From the NCBI GenBank assembly GCA_963556255.1, contig OY744608.1, positions 33,701,654 to 33,765,653 on the forward strand: DNA of 64,000 nucleotides, in the 5' to 3' direction. The stretch is from Allolobophora icterica (lineage: Eukaryota > Annelida > Clitellata > Crassiclitellata > Lumbricidae). Position numbers and translations under genes: made by a program. The notes beneath the pieces were generated by a model. That model saw nothing but the letters and a program-made list of their open reading frames with translations. It was not told where the DNA came from and did not search any database. Below are positions 1-43,658 of this stretch, piece by piece; the stretch's first letter is position 1, and every line of letters starts with the position of its first letter.

Positions 1-1116
1 AAGTGGATTTTGTAGATGTGCAACGTCTAATTGTTTTATAAACCAATGGTGTACACTCCTTACACAGTGCCTTCTATAGTAGGATGCGTGTAACCTATCA
101 ACTTTGCAAAAATTCATTTGAATTGATGCATGTGACACATTACAGGTTATATCTAGTTATAAATGTCTTCTGAAGCTGTAAAAGCACAAAAGAATGGCAA
201 GAATGAATTATTGAGGATTTGAAAGTAGTTGGATGGAGACCAATGAAAACTAAATCCAAACAATGTTGCCTATTATAATTTAGCTTAATAGGAAGTGGAT
301 GCTGGCTTATGCTATAACTGTTTTGGGGTTTTGTGCCTAGTATGCACTCTGTAAAGTCGACCATACACCAGTCCAACTCGTTCCAATTTCTCCAATCAGT
401 TCTGATCCGATGGGATCGGGTTGGTGTTATTTAGAATAAAGCCTCAGTCGTCAGTGATTGATGTCAGTTTGTCAGGATGTCAGTTTGTCAGGATGTCAGT
501 TTGTCAGGATGTCAGTTTGTCAGGATGTTTCAGTCTGGTTGGATTCCGGTTGGGTCAGTGTATAATGATACCCAGTTGGCCGACTGACTCCAGTAGACCC
601 CCAGAAAGTGGGCGTGTCTAAGCAAGCGGCTGAAAGCAGGTTGAATGTTATGCAATTATGATGGCTCTCAGATAAATACACAATAATATATACAAAATAA
701 TAATGTAATTATTACATTCTAATATGGTAATTAAAAATATTATTAATGTATTGTTACTGATAATTACAGTTTATAAATATGTAATATATTTATATAGCTT
801 ATGTAAGATGTCATTGGCTTCCACAACTGGCTATGTATTGACTTACATTATCATCAGTTCATGAGACCACTCATCTGAGGTCAATTGGTGCAAATAAAGA
901 ATCTCCACTGTGTTCTGTCATTTGTCAAGTGCTCCTCTCATGTTTAGTGCAAGTGGTATTATGTCTCGTTTATATTGTCTGTCCAGTGCAGTCTTGATCT
1001 TCCTTGTTTGTCTTTCCTTTGAATCTTATGCATGTATTGCGTTGTGTGGGATTCAATCATCTCACATTCTTTATACATGGCCAGAACAGCTCATGGGTCA
1101 GTTAAGGCATTTTATA
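1..1116. other. Intergenic, no gene recognised
   Basis: AT-rich sequence with the 16-bp minisatellite at 462-527; the short frames have no recognisable domain. Confidence 0.6.
462..527 (+). repeat. 16-bp minisatellite
   Basis: About four near-identical copies of GATGTCAGTTTGTCAG in tandem. Confidence 0.85.
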
Positions 1117-1124
1117 AGTTAATG

Positions 1125-1521
1125 CAGTGTGAGAATTGTAGAAAAAAGACTGGGGGGGGGTTAGACTTTGGTGAGTTTGATCCATGTGGAGTTGAATATT
1201 TTATTTGTATTTTGCAAACTGGGAAAATTCAAAAATGCAAAAGAAAGCTTAAACTCCTTAAAGTGATGATATCACCAAATTTATTAGTATACAATTCACA
1301 TGGTCACAAATCTCACAATAAACCAGAGCAATACTTTATTAGTAACCCACAAAGCGATTTGTGAAAGAAAATGCTAAAATATATGTGCACAATATAATCA
1401 CACTAGAACAACTGAGGGGGTTGGAAACGACCCCCTGGGGGTGTGCAATGAAGACTTAACCGGGGGTCCTAAGAAAGACTAGAGGGGTTGAACCCCCAAA
1501 CCCCGGATAATTCACACCCTG
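1125..1521. mobile_element. hAT-type MITE
   Basis: Ends CAGTGTGAGAATT and (reverse complement) CAGGGTGTGAATT form imperfect inverted repeats. Flanks AGTTAATG (1117-1124) and AGTAAATG (1522-1529) are an 8-bp target duplication with one mismatch. The interior is G-runs and AT-rich sequence with no transposase. Confidence 0.55.
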
Positions 1522-1559
1522 AGTAAATGTTCTCATTCTCTAACGTAGCTCAGGTAATT

Positions 1560-2578
1560 AGTCTAATTTGTATTCAGAAAGAAATTTGTGTTTTAAAAGA
1601 CAATGAAAATATCTCTAATATGATATATGCCCTTGAGTGTGATATTCAGGTTTATCTGCATCATCTGGCATCTAATGCTCTGAATACAGTAGCCACAATG
1701 CAGCGAGCATTGGGGGCACTTGGCAGCTGGATGTCATCCAATCATCTGTGCCTCAATGCATCCAAAATGCAATTTATATGGCTGGGTAATGGGCCGCAGC
1801 TGGAAAAAATAAATTCTCGGGTTATATCTGCTGATTTCCGTCACTTTGTCTACTCGACATCTGTCCGCAATCCTGGGATTGTTCTTGATCACGAGCTTAC
1901 CTTTTCTGAACACCTAAATCTTTTATGCCATGCTTGTTTTTTTTCAGTTCAATGCAGCAATTTTAGGTAATATCCCAGTGACTCTCACCCAATGCCACAC
2001 TTGCCCTTGTTCATGCGTTTGTGCGTTTACATGTAGTAGGATTGTCTACTGCATTGCCATCTATGTTGGCTTGCCTTTGGGGCACATTGTGCAGCTTGAG
2101 CACATGCTTTACGCAGATGCTTAGTTTGTTGGTGGTATTTCAAAATTTTGACCATGTCTTTCATTATATGCGTGACGTGCTCCACTGGCTTCCTCTTCCC
2201 AGCACATTGAATTTATGTCTGGTGTTGCCAGTTAGGGAACACCTCTGCCTACTAGCAGGAGCTTTGTTTCCCCACCTCAGTTATGGCTGGTTGCAGATAT
2301 CTTCATTCTGCGTCTCTAGGTGAACTTGTTGTTCCCTTTGCACACACTACAAAGATGCAGCATCATGCCTTTTCAATGGTTGGGCCTACCATGTGGAATA
2401 ACCTTCATTCTGACCTGCTTGTTCTGTTAGCTAAAGACTCTGCATAAACCTTTTACAAGCATCTGAAAACTGTTCTTTATCTCCATAGTTGGGCTGGGAG
2501 CGTCTCTGAGTAGGTATCTTGGAGTGGCACTATGTAAGTTCTCTGAATGAATGCATGAATGAATGAATGAATGAGTGT
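1560..2578 (+). mobile_element. Degenerate LINE (CR1/L2-like), 3' half
   Basis: The + strand shows reverse-transcriptase C-terminal pieces (LGSWMSSNHLCLNASKMQFI; VRNPGIVLDHELTFSEHL), then YMRDVLHWLPLP, AFSMVGPTMWNN and WAGSASE across several frameshifts and stops. The 3' end is the shared LINE tail with a terminal (GAAT)n. A dead copy. Confidence 0.85.
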
Positions 2579-2579
2579 A

Positions 2580-3852
2580 TATGTATATACACTATCATGA
2601 GAAACTCTCACAGGTAATGTAGAGTTTTACAGTTATATTGTATGTTGCCTTCAATTCCTAATGTCCTTAGACATATTAACGTTCAAACCCAAAATGTTAT
2701 ATTCAACTGTGAAAGAAGAACCAGTTTGCAAAACGATACCCTACCACCTTAGCTTCAAATAATGATAATAGCTACTGAGTACATGTATTAATAATGCTAC
2801 TTTTAAAGTTAATGGTATTTAGGATTTGCTATGAATCTTCTCTGGAGCAGTCAATCAGTGTTTGCTGGAAACTGAAGCCACAGAATTCTAATCTATCTGA
2901 ATCTGCTTATGGCAAGAATGACCTAGAAAGCGTTGGGTGCATTTGCAATGGGTGCAGCTGCGTCATCGCCCAGTGAACGCTGACGTATCGTAATCAGTAA
3001 ATGCTAGGATGATTGATCATTTTCTGCATCATATCTCCATCAGCAGATTGGTAATACGCGGGAAACAGCAAGAGCGGGAAACAGCAAGACCGTGAATTCC
3101 CTCCCGAAGACATCTTACAATCGATTCGTGGAATCTTCAGATAACCAATCGTCGTGATTCGACAAAAGCATGCTTGTATGTGGCTTATGTGCATTGACAT
3201 ATGTGATTCAATCTGACAGAATCAGGCTTATGTCGGAAGACTGCATTATCGAGATAATGGTCGATTTTAGTGAAAGGGGTGTCAGAGGTCGATTTTTATT
3301 TTTTTTCATTTTCGTGTAGTACATGGTATAATCTACTTATTCGCCAAGTATTATAGCTAAAATCAGTCTAGAAATATTTTTTTTATTAATTTTATTTGTG
3401 AATACTGGTTGTTTACAAAGCGTCAAAATCTGACTTTTTAGTGCATTGTCAAATCATTGCCGTCTCTCAAAAAAGTTCCACCCCAATAGAACTTGGTATC
3501 GTCGGGAAGCTGGGACTATGTGCTATTCAACGGCGGTCACATAAATGTCTGCTATTTAAACTGATATCAAATGCATATGATTGCAGTAAACGTATCTGCC
3601 CGTTGCTATGGACAATTTATGTCACATCTTTGCATCGCGTTTCCCGAAAACTTTAATATCGCAGTTTCTCAGTTTAAAATAGTCATAACTCTGTCAAATA
3701 TTAAGATATTTTACCAAATAAGGGCTCATTTTAAAGGGGAAACTCTTCTGATTAATATGGTATGAAAAAGTCATATTTCATTTTTGCATGATATAAGCCT
3801 GGTTTTGTCAGATCGCATCACATATATATGCACTATCTTCCTTTATGGGTAT
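2580..3852. other. Intergenic, no gene recognised
   Basis: Short frames only. A 14-bp duplication (GCGGGAAACAGCAAGA) lies near 3057-3090. Confidence 0.55.
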
Positions 3853-4492
3853 ATGTGTAGTAGGGTGTCCCAAAAAAATTTTTCTTGAATTTTTAAATGC
3901 AGTGCCTCTGAAAAGTTTCTTTATGGTCCCATAATAACACCTGTAAAATCTTATGACATTTAAAAAATATTTAGGGGTCCCCCAAAACTCTCAAATTTTC
4001 CCCATATTGGCATAATTTGTACCCGACGTGTCCATTTTCTAAACGCTTTTAGACATCAATCTTGGGTCCCATGATAACATTTAAACAACATTGGAAAGCA
4101 CTTAAATAGTAGAATTTACAAGTATGTAACTTTATTAGATATTATATGTATGGTTTTACGATCAAATAGTACAAAAATTAAACAAAACTTAAGATTTTTG
4201 GACTTTTGCAATATCAGTTATTACCGCTAATAGTTAGGAGCAATCGTCAGTACAAATCTTTTATATTGCAACAAGCCCTGGTTTCAGCTCCTCCATACCT
4301 TCATCTGCTTATTCTTCATCATTGATTACACCTTCACCTGCTTAATTCTTCATTACAATCTACATTCTACATATCTACGTGATTGCACTTAGAAAAGTCT
4401 TGCCTATGTCAACAATTTCAACAACTTGCCGAAGAAACCGTTTCTGTTCTTCGTCATTGTTGAACATACTGTTACATACTGCATAGATACTG

Positions 4493-4735
4493 TTACATAC
4501 TGTATACATACTGTATAAGGGCAACACAACGTTCAGCACTCTCATTCACACATGCCAAGTTATTAAAAAACTCACAAATGATCTTATATGATTGGCTTTC
4601 GAGCAACTCTGCAACTGGAATATCGAGAAAACTGCCGTCGATGGCGGTAGCTCGGAAGAAGCTTCGAGAAATAAATAATTCCGTTATTGTGCGGGGAAGA
4701 GACTGAACCACATGCAATCCTTGATCATCTTTCAT
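4493..4735 (-). pseudogene. Transposase fragment, C-terminal part
   Basis: An 80-codon piece ending NNLACVNESAERCVALIQYV, followed after a break by DEEQKRFLRQVVEIVD. Order and strand agree with the fragment at 5044-5241, so both are relics of one transposase gene. Confidence 0.65.
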
Positions 4736-5043
4736 TGGTTGAGATAAGCTGTGCTTTCTCTTCAGAAGACAGATGCTGAGAGAAGAGAGAGGGGTTCACT
4801 AGCTCTTGGCTTAGGTACCAAGAATGACACTGTATCATCTTCAGTCCTGTGTCTACAGAGCAGCAGCATCAAGCATCAGCAGCGACTCGACATGAGAACC
4901 ACGAGTGGATGTAGATGTTGATTACAAATCTGTTGAAACGTTAGATGCCCTGTAATTCACAGGCCATCTACTAGATAACAGATTCGTTTTCATCAAAAAG
5001 GCTTGGGTTTATGGTGGAACAGGTCTGACCATTTATCTCTAAA

Positions 5044-5241
5044 TCAGTTGAAGAACAGAATGTCAGGCCCAGTTGATGGACAAACTTTATCAAGGCACAA
5101 TACGAATGCATCATACAACAGGACTTCAAACATTTCATGTTGACAAGCCATCCACAGCAGATTATGACCGATGGCTGTCTCTAGAAGAGTGCAGGTTCCA
5201 TTAACTTTGCCGGTGTTTGAGGCTGTTGTGTCAAAGTACAT
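5044..5241 (-). pseudogene. Transposase fragment (FDTT...CxxH region)
   Basis: A 65-codon open piece inside the 3861-6004 element: MYFDTTASNTGKVNGTCTLL, ETAIGHNLLWMACQHEMFEV, then PSTGPDILFF. It is related to a transposase-like family widespread in invertebrates. Interrupted on both sides by stops and frameshifts, so non-functional. Confidence 0.7.
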
Positions 5242-6559
5242 GCTGATAGCAAATCGCGCTGCTATGACTTCAAAAGGTCCAGAACTGCTATCACTGCTGC
5301 TTGTCCTGACTCAGAGACCAACTCTGGCACACCCAGAAGTATTAGTACTTCCATCAACTAGAGGAGAAATCAGGACTGGCATTCTGTCCACTTTGTCCAT
5401 GTCTCCTGCAGTGGTGTCATAGATAGCAGCTCGCCTTCCAGTGCACGACAGATTTACAGGCTTGAAAGTCGTCCTTGGCGGCTTCACTACGAAAATGCTT
5501 TGTTGACGGTGAATGGTACCTTAGAAAGCACTGCTGAAGATGTTGAGCAGCCTATTTTGCTGACTAGAGAAGCTAGGATCGTCATGAATAATATTATTGG
5601 GAAATTTATGTAAAACTATTGCAAAATACAACTGAAGCCAAGAAAGCTCGATTTTTCTTGTTTTCTGTCTTCTTCATACTTGAAACTTTATACACATATA
5701 CAATAAGATTATTATTATGTTGACATTGTTTTTATGTTGTACCATTTAAGAGCTTTCTAATGGTACTAAGCTTGTTATTGTAGGATCAAAGTCTGATCCT
5801 AGGGCAATTTTAAAACTAACAGACATCATACGTACTTTAGGACAAACTACCCTAATTCGGAGAGCCTTGGGGGACCCCTAAATATTTTTTAAATGTCATA
5901 AAATTTTGCAGGTGTTCTTATGGGACCATAAAGAAACTTTTTAGAGGGACTGCGTCCTAAGTTTCAAAAAAACTTTTTTTCCTTGTTTGACTTGGGGCAC
6001 CCTAATGTGTAGGCTAGTGCAGATAGCGCCACTGACTTTTTCCAGGAGTGGTGCAGCTGGTGCTATATACTTTTCATTAATAATAATATATGATATCTTT
6101 ATATGGTTGTGATAAATGTTATCTAATGTGGAGACTTCCTGAATACCATTATCACATACACATCCCATGAATTATCGTCCATCTGAAGTGATGGATGTAG
6201 TTGGAATCAGAGAGATTATAAAAGACACCATGGCAGGGTCAACAGTTTTGCAGGGCAGAGACTGGAAAAGGAGGTCTGCTCAGAGCGTAATTCACTTAGG
6301 ATGAGGCTTTGAAGGAGATTTAATCAACAGATAATTTTGATATGAGATATCAGGTTATGCCAGGTTATGCCACTGCTCCAAGAAATGGACTGCTGTGGAA
6401 AGTAAATGTAAGTGTACATGTTTCTATATAGTTACCATATGGCCTTGACTCTGATCGTTTTTCAATGAATTGATCAAGTGAGATCCTTCACCACCGCTGC
6501 CCGTTTGAATGGGCACCGTGCAATTTTAGGTAAATCTCATGGTATGTGAACCAGCGTCC

Positions 6560-6775
6560 GCCCTCCCAGAAGCACATGGGACATGCGCTCTAACCAGTGT
6601 TGCTAACCGGGCAGTATACTGGAAACAGGGAGTTATGGGTTCAAACCTCAATGACTTCTGGACTGATCTTCTGGATATTACCTGATTATGGCTTGGTTTT
6701 GGTGTGCCATCGGTTGATGCCTTGTGCATTAGACACTGGCACAATAGAAGTTACTAATTACAATTACAATTACTA
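6560..6775 (+). mobile_element. SINE/LINE 3'-end relic (ATAGAAGTT tail family)
   Basis: Contains GGGTTCAAACCTC (degenerate B box) and then a tail GACTGATCTTCTGGAT ... TGTGCATTAGACAC ... AGAAGTTACTAATTAC, shared with the LINE end at 40407-40520. It ends in (CAATTA)n-like sequence. Confidence 0.6.
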
Positions 6776-8407
6776 AAGAGCAGAGTGAACAGAAGAAGCC
6801 AGCGAATCGTTTTATTAGAAAGCCTGGTGAGAAAATGTGTAACTTGTGCAGTCAGTTAAAAAAGTTCTTCTTTGTTGTTAGTTCACAGACACAAGGGGTT
6901 ATGGGTAGCTGTAAAGAAAGTCACTTTCTCAAAATATCTGCTTTAAAACCAGATGCAAGTTGCCAAGAAATTTGTTGTTAACTGCTAGAGAGTTCGGTTA
7001 CAACTAACTGCTTGATCTGCCCCCATTGTAACCGGACTCAGACCTCCTTTGGACTACTATATGGAAAACCCCTCTGATTTGGCACAGTGCTTGGGAATAG
7101 GCTGGTTCCCTGTGCTTGGCCTTCGAGTGGCGCTTTAACTACTGGCAGCTGCTGAACTGTGGTCATTGAAATGAAGCTTTTCAGAAATGTCCAGTTCAGT
7201 TGACACTCAAAAACAGCATAGCTACTAACGTGCTGTGCTACTTTCAGCCTCCACTGTAAACATCTATTTTCCTCCATTGGAAATAATCGTTTGCATTCTC
7301 ACCAGCCCAGAATGTCATCCTTCACGACCAAACCTGTTCTAAATATCAATGCCTTTCCATCTTAATGATTGTTGTAAATCATCTGAGGGTCACTTTCGAC
7401 CTTTCTGTAATAAATACCTAGGAGGCTGTGTCCTCCACTCCAGTGATAATGCCCTTCGTCCATTACTTTGCTGTCCTCTATAAGTTACCCGAGCAGCGAG
7501 CAAGATGCTCGGCACTCAGTTGCTGCTCAGTCGCCTGGAAGATGAATGGTGTTGGTTAATGCTTGTGACCACAAGATGTTTCTGAAAGATAAGCATAATC
7601 TTATTGCTTTTCCTGCATCAACAGCATTTGATGTTAAGAACCAGATTGATATAAAAAATTTCAGATCATCAGCAGCATCGTCCTGATTACCATCATTAAC
7701 AGACTTTTTGGCCACAGACTTGACGCAGACTCAAGCCTCATTTGAATGACTCGGACTTGGGCTTCCATGATTGTGACTCTGGCTCAAGGATTTAGAACTC
7801 AGACTTAGGAAGTTGGTACTTGCCAACATATGAATGTCGATAAGATAAATAAAAACAATTAAAATACTTGCCCTAAATTCCACTTATATTTATAAGTTAT
7901 ATATAGGCTTACATTCACTAAATCCTTCTCAGAGTGCAGTGGGTGCATTCCATATCAAAGCAGCTCAAACACCTGAGTTGCTTGGAGTATGCTAGGCAGG
8001 TACTTGAGGTGAAGTGGAGTGCAGCCAAGGTGGCTCATTAAGTGATCACAATACAAATGGTGACTTACATAAACATATAGAGACAGAATGATGCTTGGGT
8101 CAGTGACTATAGCTATTTTGACAGGCTAGGTTATTGGCAATTAAAACATGGTAATCTGATATCTGTTAAATGGAAACTAATGGTATAATTGAATCTGAAG
8201 GAGGGCATTCAGCAGAAGTTGATTGCATGGTGAATATGTAGCATTCCCTCCACAAGTGTCCTCTATCCCTGTTAGTGCTTACAAAGCACAATATTTGTAC
8301 ATGTGTTGGTACTGAAAATATAAAAACAGAAGAACCTATCTGTACACAGCCATTCTCATTTGGATAACACTTCCTCAAGATTAAATTCTTCAGCATGTAT
8401 CTTGCAG
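6776..8407. other. Intergenic, no gene recognised
   Basis: Nothing recognisable beyond weak, unplaced LINE-like sequence near 7380-7500. Confidence 0.5.
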
Positions 8408-9165
8408 GGTATAGGGACTATCCCTATAGGACTATCACTCATAGGACCATCACTCATAGGACTATTACTTATAGGGATCATTGCTCATAGGACTATCACT
8501 CACAGGGACCATAGCTTAAAGGACTTTCACTCTTAGGACTATACTTTATATGCCAGGAGCTATTGTAGCAAACTTCCAATTAGCTAGCAATTATAAAAGT
8601 AATCAACTGAAATGGTGTCTGCTCCAATGAGCAAGTACCTACTGCACCTAAAGAAAATTTATCAATTAGTAGTAGGCATCAATTGACTTCATATAACTTT
8701 AGTAGACATTAGTTGACTTCATATAAGTTTACAAATATTTCAATTAATTGCTGGCTACAATCTTCAATATTTAATTAAAAGTTTGGTTCCTAACTAATTG
8801 CTAATTGTTAATTTTTAACATTGGACAACCAAGGCGAAAAAGACGACCCAGGACCAGGGGCGTCTATCCCTCCTAAGTCATTGGAGCAACGTCCCTTTCC
8901 CCCCTCTTCTTCCCCCATTCCGTTCTTCCCCCCCCAAATGGCGGCACATACACTGACAGATCTTCCCCCCCCTATTTTTTGGATGGAGCATTTGCTTCAA
9001 GGTTTCTATGGTGTAGACGCCCCTGCCCAAGACAACCTAATTGCTAGCTTAAACAAATTTACTGAATGCTCAATTGCAGGCTCTGTATGAGCGATGGGGT
9101 CCTCTGAGTGAAAAGCCCAGTGGGCGATGGTACCTATGAGTGATAGTCCTATGAGTGATGGTCTA
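8408..9165. mobile_element. Foldback-like structure with minisatellite arms
   Basis: The left arm (8408-8545) is a tandem of CTCATAGGACTATCACT-like units. The right arm (about 9085-9165) is the inverse, with CCTATGAGTGATAGTCC. The interior also has mirrored AATTAGCTAGCAATT / AATTGCTAGCTTAA segments. A separate MITE (8855-9025) sits inside. No coding capacity. Confidence 0.5.
8855..9025 (-). mobile_element. hAT-type MITE, CAGGGGCGTCTA family, copy 1
   Basis: 171 bp with ends CAGGGGCGTCTA in inverted orientation and flanks CCCAGGAC / CCCAAGAC (7 of 8 match). It shares its interior with copy 2 at 62199-62367 in reverse. The short open frame across it is not a gene. Confidence 0.8.
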
Positions 9166-9269
9166 GAACCATCTTGCAGGCTGTGGACAGAAATGATCCA
9201 TTAGGGAGAAAAGGATTTCGGAGTACAAAATGATTGATCTCAGAAAAATATGTTTTATATAAGCAATAT

Positions 9270-9305
9270 ATATATATGTGTGTGTATATATATATATATA
9301 TATGC
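9270..9305. repeat. (TA)n/(TG)n microsatellite
   Basis: Alternating ATATATATATGTGTGTGTAT and ATATATATATATGCATG. Confidence 0.9.
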
Positions 9306-9959
9306 ATGTGTATCACAGGGCTGTAGAGCGACCAGCATTAGCAGCCATTTGTTTACCGGTAATATAGGAACTTGGTTTTGACTACTATAAATCCAAAACC
9401 TCTTAAAAACCACTGGACTTAAAATTTTATAGGACAGTAAAGTTACAGACAAGGCATGGACAGACTTGCTCAAGTCCTCTATCTATCCACTTGATTGTGC
9501 TTGCCTGCTAGCTTCACGATCACCTCATTCTGGTGACTGGATGGAGCTACTCTCCCTGTGACTGCTCTGGGCCTCTCAGACGAGGAGCTACGGATCGGTC
9601 GGGGTGAGGCTAGGTACGACACTATGCACTTGTGCCACCACTGCAAAGAAAAAGTCCACGCAAAAAGGCTCCATGGACTGGTTTGTAGAGGAGCACAAGT
9701 AAACCCTTATGCTACCATCGGTAGGGCAATGGTGATGCACTTGTAGCCCAAAGGCAGCTTCTATTTTAACCCAGGAGTCTGTTGTTCAAGTATCTGTAAC
9801 AGAAGATCAATATAATGATAGCTAAACATTTTAATTGTAATATTATAGAAAATAACATATTTACTTTATATGCAATAATGTTATTTGGTCTGTTGACACA
9901 TTCAACATTTGTGCATAACCATTTGCAATAAGTTATTGTATTGTATTGTATTGTATTTG

Positions 9960-10125
9960 GATATTTATAAAGCGCTTGTAGCGGGAGGGCCATTCAGAAA
10001 CGCTCCCAGTTTGAGAGACCCCGAGAGAAAAAGCAAGTTTTAAGAATGGTAAAAGAGGATGAGACGTTACCTGAGAGAATAGAAGAACGAATGAACGGAG
10101 GAAGCTCATTCCAAAGAGCAGTTAT
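9960..10125 (-). mobile_element. LINE 3' end, minus strand
   Basis: The reverse complement reads the common LINE tail: CTGGGAGCG..., CGCTTTATAAATATCC and an (AATAC)n end. It is preceded on that strand by remnants of the ORF2 C-terminus with frameshifts. Confidence 0.65.
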
Positions 10126-10998
10126 GATAATTAGTTAGTGATTTAAAATAGTTATTTTCAGCATTTTAACATGATCATTAATATTTGATAATTATATGCA
10201 TCCATTTTTTAAATTGTTTACATTTAAGTCATTATTTACACTAATTAAGTTGTTATTTAGTCATTTTAAAGTAGCTGCATTAACAGGAATTAAATATAGA
10301 TTGCATGGATATTTAATCTTTGAGAGATCTTTGATACTTGATAGTTAGGCTTTGTTGATGTGTGAAGGTTAATTAAGCAACGTATAAAGTGAAGAGTATA
10401 TGGCCGAAAGCTGATGTTGATTAAGGTCTGTTGCTTGATTCCGTTGTTTGAGGGCTTTTAAATGAACATTTTTATGTTGCTATATTCTAAATTACTAGAT
10501 TTAAATTGCTGCCATCCCAAATAAGTATTTAAATTGTTTTAAATAGCCAAGTGTAATCTTTAAATAGCACTGTCGCATACATTTCTGTGCTCCCAAGACT
10601 ATTTGTCAGGCTGGATTGCATTAGGATTAGTAGTAGAAATTGCGTCCATGGGTTGCCAGAAGAGGAGCTTGTTTCAGAGGGATCGTGGCAATCCATTTCA
10701 ATATTGCCCCAAGCACCGAGTAGATGGAACGAGAAATTTCCATAAGAATGGGCTTGGGACTGGAAAGGGAATTACTCGGTGATTTTCGTTGGTGGTTTCC
10801 TGTAGACGTGTTCGTGATTTAAGTCCCATGTTGGTACTAAACATTCATTTCTCTGCAGTCCAGTCGCTTTGTCTGTCTGCTACGTCCAGATATTGGACAC
10901 ATAGGTTAATGCTACCTTTGTGCCAGATAGGGTCAGACCTGTGGTTTTTACTGTTTTTGGCCACTAAACTGACTCACGCTTCCTTCTTTTCATCCTAG

Positions 10999-11333
10999 TG
11001 TCATATGAGGCAGTACCGGTATACAGTGACCTGTCAAATCCAATGTTTGCATCCGTGGTGGGACCTGGAGGGATATGGCCGGCTCCGTTCAGAGTTTCCT
11101 TGAATGGCGATCGATCCATACTTCCCTTCCCCCTTGTCACTCCTTTCCTCCCTAACAGTTTCCAAATACTTTGCTTGCCCAACTTGAACTGGCCATCCTC
11201 TACAACCAATGCACCTGTATTGACAAACGGACATTTAGACTCAAACGTCAAAGTAAAAGGAAGACAGACAATCGAAGAAATGTCAAGAGAAACTGAAGGA
11301 CAGGCTGTGAAAACAGTGAGATGGAGACACTGA
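10999..11333 (+). CDS. Uncharacterised candidate exon
   Basis: After a strong acceptor (TTCCTTCTTTTCATCCTAG) the frame stays open for 111 codons to TGA: SYEAVPVYSDLSNPMFASVV, PGGIWPAPFRVSLNGDRS and so on. No family is recognised. The opposite strand is also open (10964-11251), which suggests base composition. No upstream exon was found. It may be a terminal exon of an unseen gene or chance. Confidence 0.2.
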
Positions 11334-11398
11334 AGAAAAATAAAACAAAACTAGTAAAAAAACAGACACACTGAAAAATGTAGTTAGCTGAAATAGAC

Positions 11399-11515
11399 AG
11401 ATGACAGACAGTCAACAGACAGACAGACAGACAGTCAACAGACAGACAGACAGTCAACAGACAGACAGACAGACAGTCAACAGACAGACAGACAGACAGA
11501 AACAGGATAGCCAGC
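11399..11515 (+). repeat. CAGA-rich minisatellite
   Basis: Repeats of ACAGTCAACAGACAGACAG upstream of the CpG-rich region; open frames here are artefacts of the repeat. Confidence 0.85.
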
Positions 11516-11779
11516 CAAACAGACAGAGACAACGAACAAGAAGCAGAAACAGGCTCACCCACAGACAAACCGATATCAGACGTGAACAGTCAAGCAGGAT
11601 AGACAGGTAGGCAAGGATGAAGAAACGGACAGCAGAGACAGTCCAACGGTCATTAAAGGCACAGAGACAAATCTGGGTGAAAGAGACAGAGGCAGCCAGA
11701 GAGACGGAGGCAGCCAGAGAGACAGAGAGACAGATAAGCGGGGTGATGCCAACTATTTGAATTCTGTGATTGCGGACAC

Positions 11780-12349
11780 TCGATCTATCAGCCGCCAACA
11801 GAGGCGTCGTCATCACCAGGCATTCGCTGTCGACTATTTCCCTGTCCGTCTGTCAGTCCTTCCGTCTGTCTGGCAGGGGCTGCCTGCATTGGGTCGGCCT
11901 TATGCGGTGGCGCTGCTGTGGGGCGGCGGCGGCGGGGACCAAGACAGACCGAGCCTCAGCGCGCCGCCGTCGTCGCATATAATCAACGACTGCCTCGTGT
12001 TTCATGTTCCTGGTCGGGCGAGCGCTGTTAACGTCGTCGCCAAACAGCCTGCCTGTCTAACGGAATGCCACAAGCAACTTCAGCGTCGTCGTCGTCGGCG
12101 ATTGGTTCCATGCAGCCGCTGATGTCATGAGCCGTTTTCCAGCTGGGGATCATGCAGTTGTAAAGTGAAGTTAATGCTGGTGGTGGTGGTGGTGGTGGTG
12201 GTGGAGTGGACAGACCGTTGAATTGGCATCTCTTTTCCAGATGATGGCGATTCGGACCTGATGGTTTGGGTGTAGAACCTGACAGTTTTACTGATATTAG
12301 CCGTGTGGAATTCACTTAGCCGCTTATCGGTGCTCGTGTGATTTTGGAA
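11780..12349 (+). promoter_or_regulatory. CpG-rich putative promoter / 5' UTR of the IRAG-like gene
   Basis: In a window with few CpG sites, this stretch has many, for example in GGCGGCGGCGGGGACC, CGCGCCGCCGTCGTCGC and CAGCGTCGTCGTCGTCGG. It ends about 220 bases before the proposed start codon. A (GGT)n run at 12177-12203 lies between. Open frames here are a by-product of base composition and are not called as genes. Confidence 0.5.
12177..12203 (+). repeat. (GGT)n trinucleotide run
   Basis: About nine uninterrupted GGT units, probably in the 5' UTR or just upstream of the IRAG-like gene. Confidence 0.85.

Positions 12350-43658
<31,309 letters not shown>

Larger units (their letters stand above)
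3861..6004 (-). mobile_element. 2.1 kb DNA transposon with long inverted repeats and transposase remains
   Basis: Inverted ends of about 130 bp start TAGGGTGTCCCAA / TAGGGTGCCCCAA. Perfect 8-bp target duplications ATGTGTAG lie at 3853-3860 and 6005-6012. The minus strand keeps broken transposase pieces: FDTTASNTGKVNGTCTLLE with LLWMACQHEMFE (5044-5241), then NNLACVNESAERCVALI (4493-4735) and DEEQKRFLRQVVEIVD near 4400-4450. FDTT is a likely catalytic aspartate and C-x-x-H a typical RNase-H-fold transposase motif. Eight-bp duplications fit hAT-like and a few other superfamilies; I do not assign one. Confidence 0.85.
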
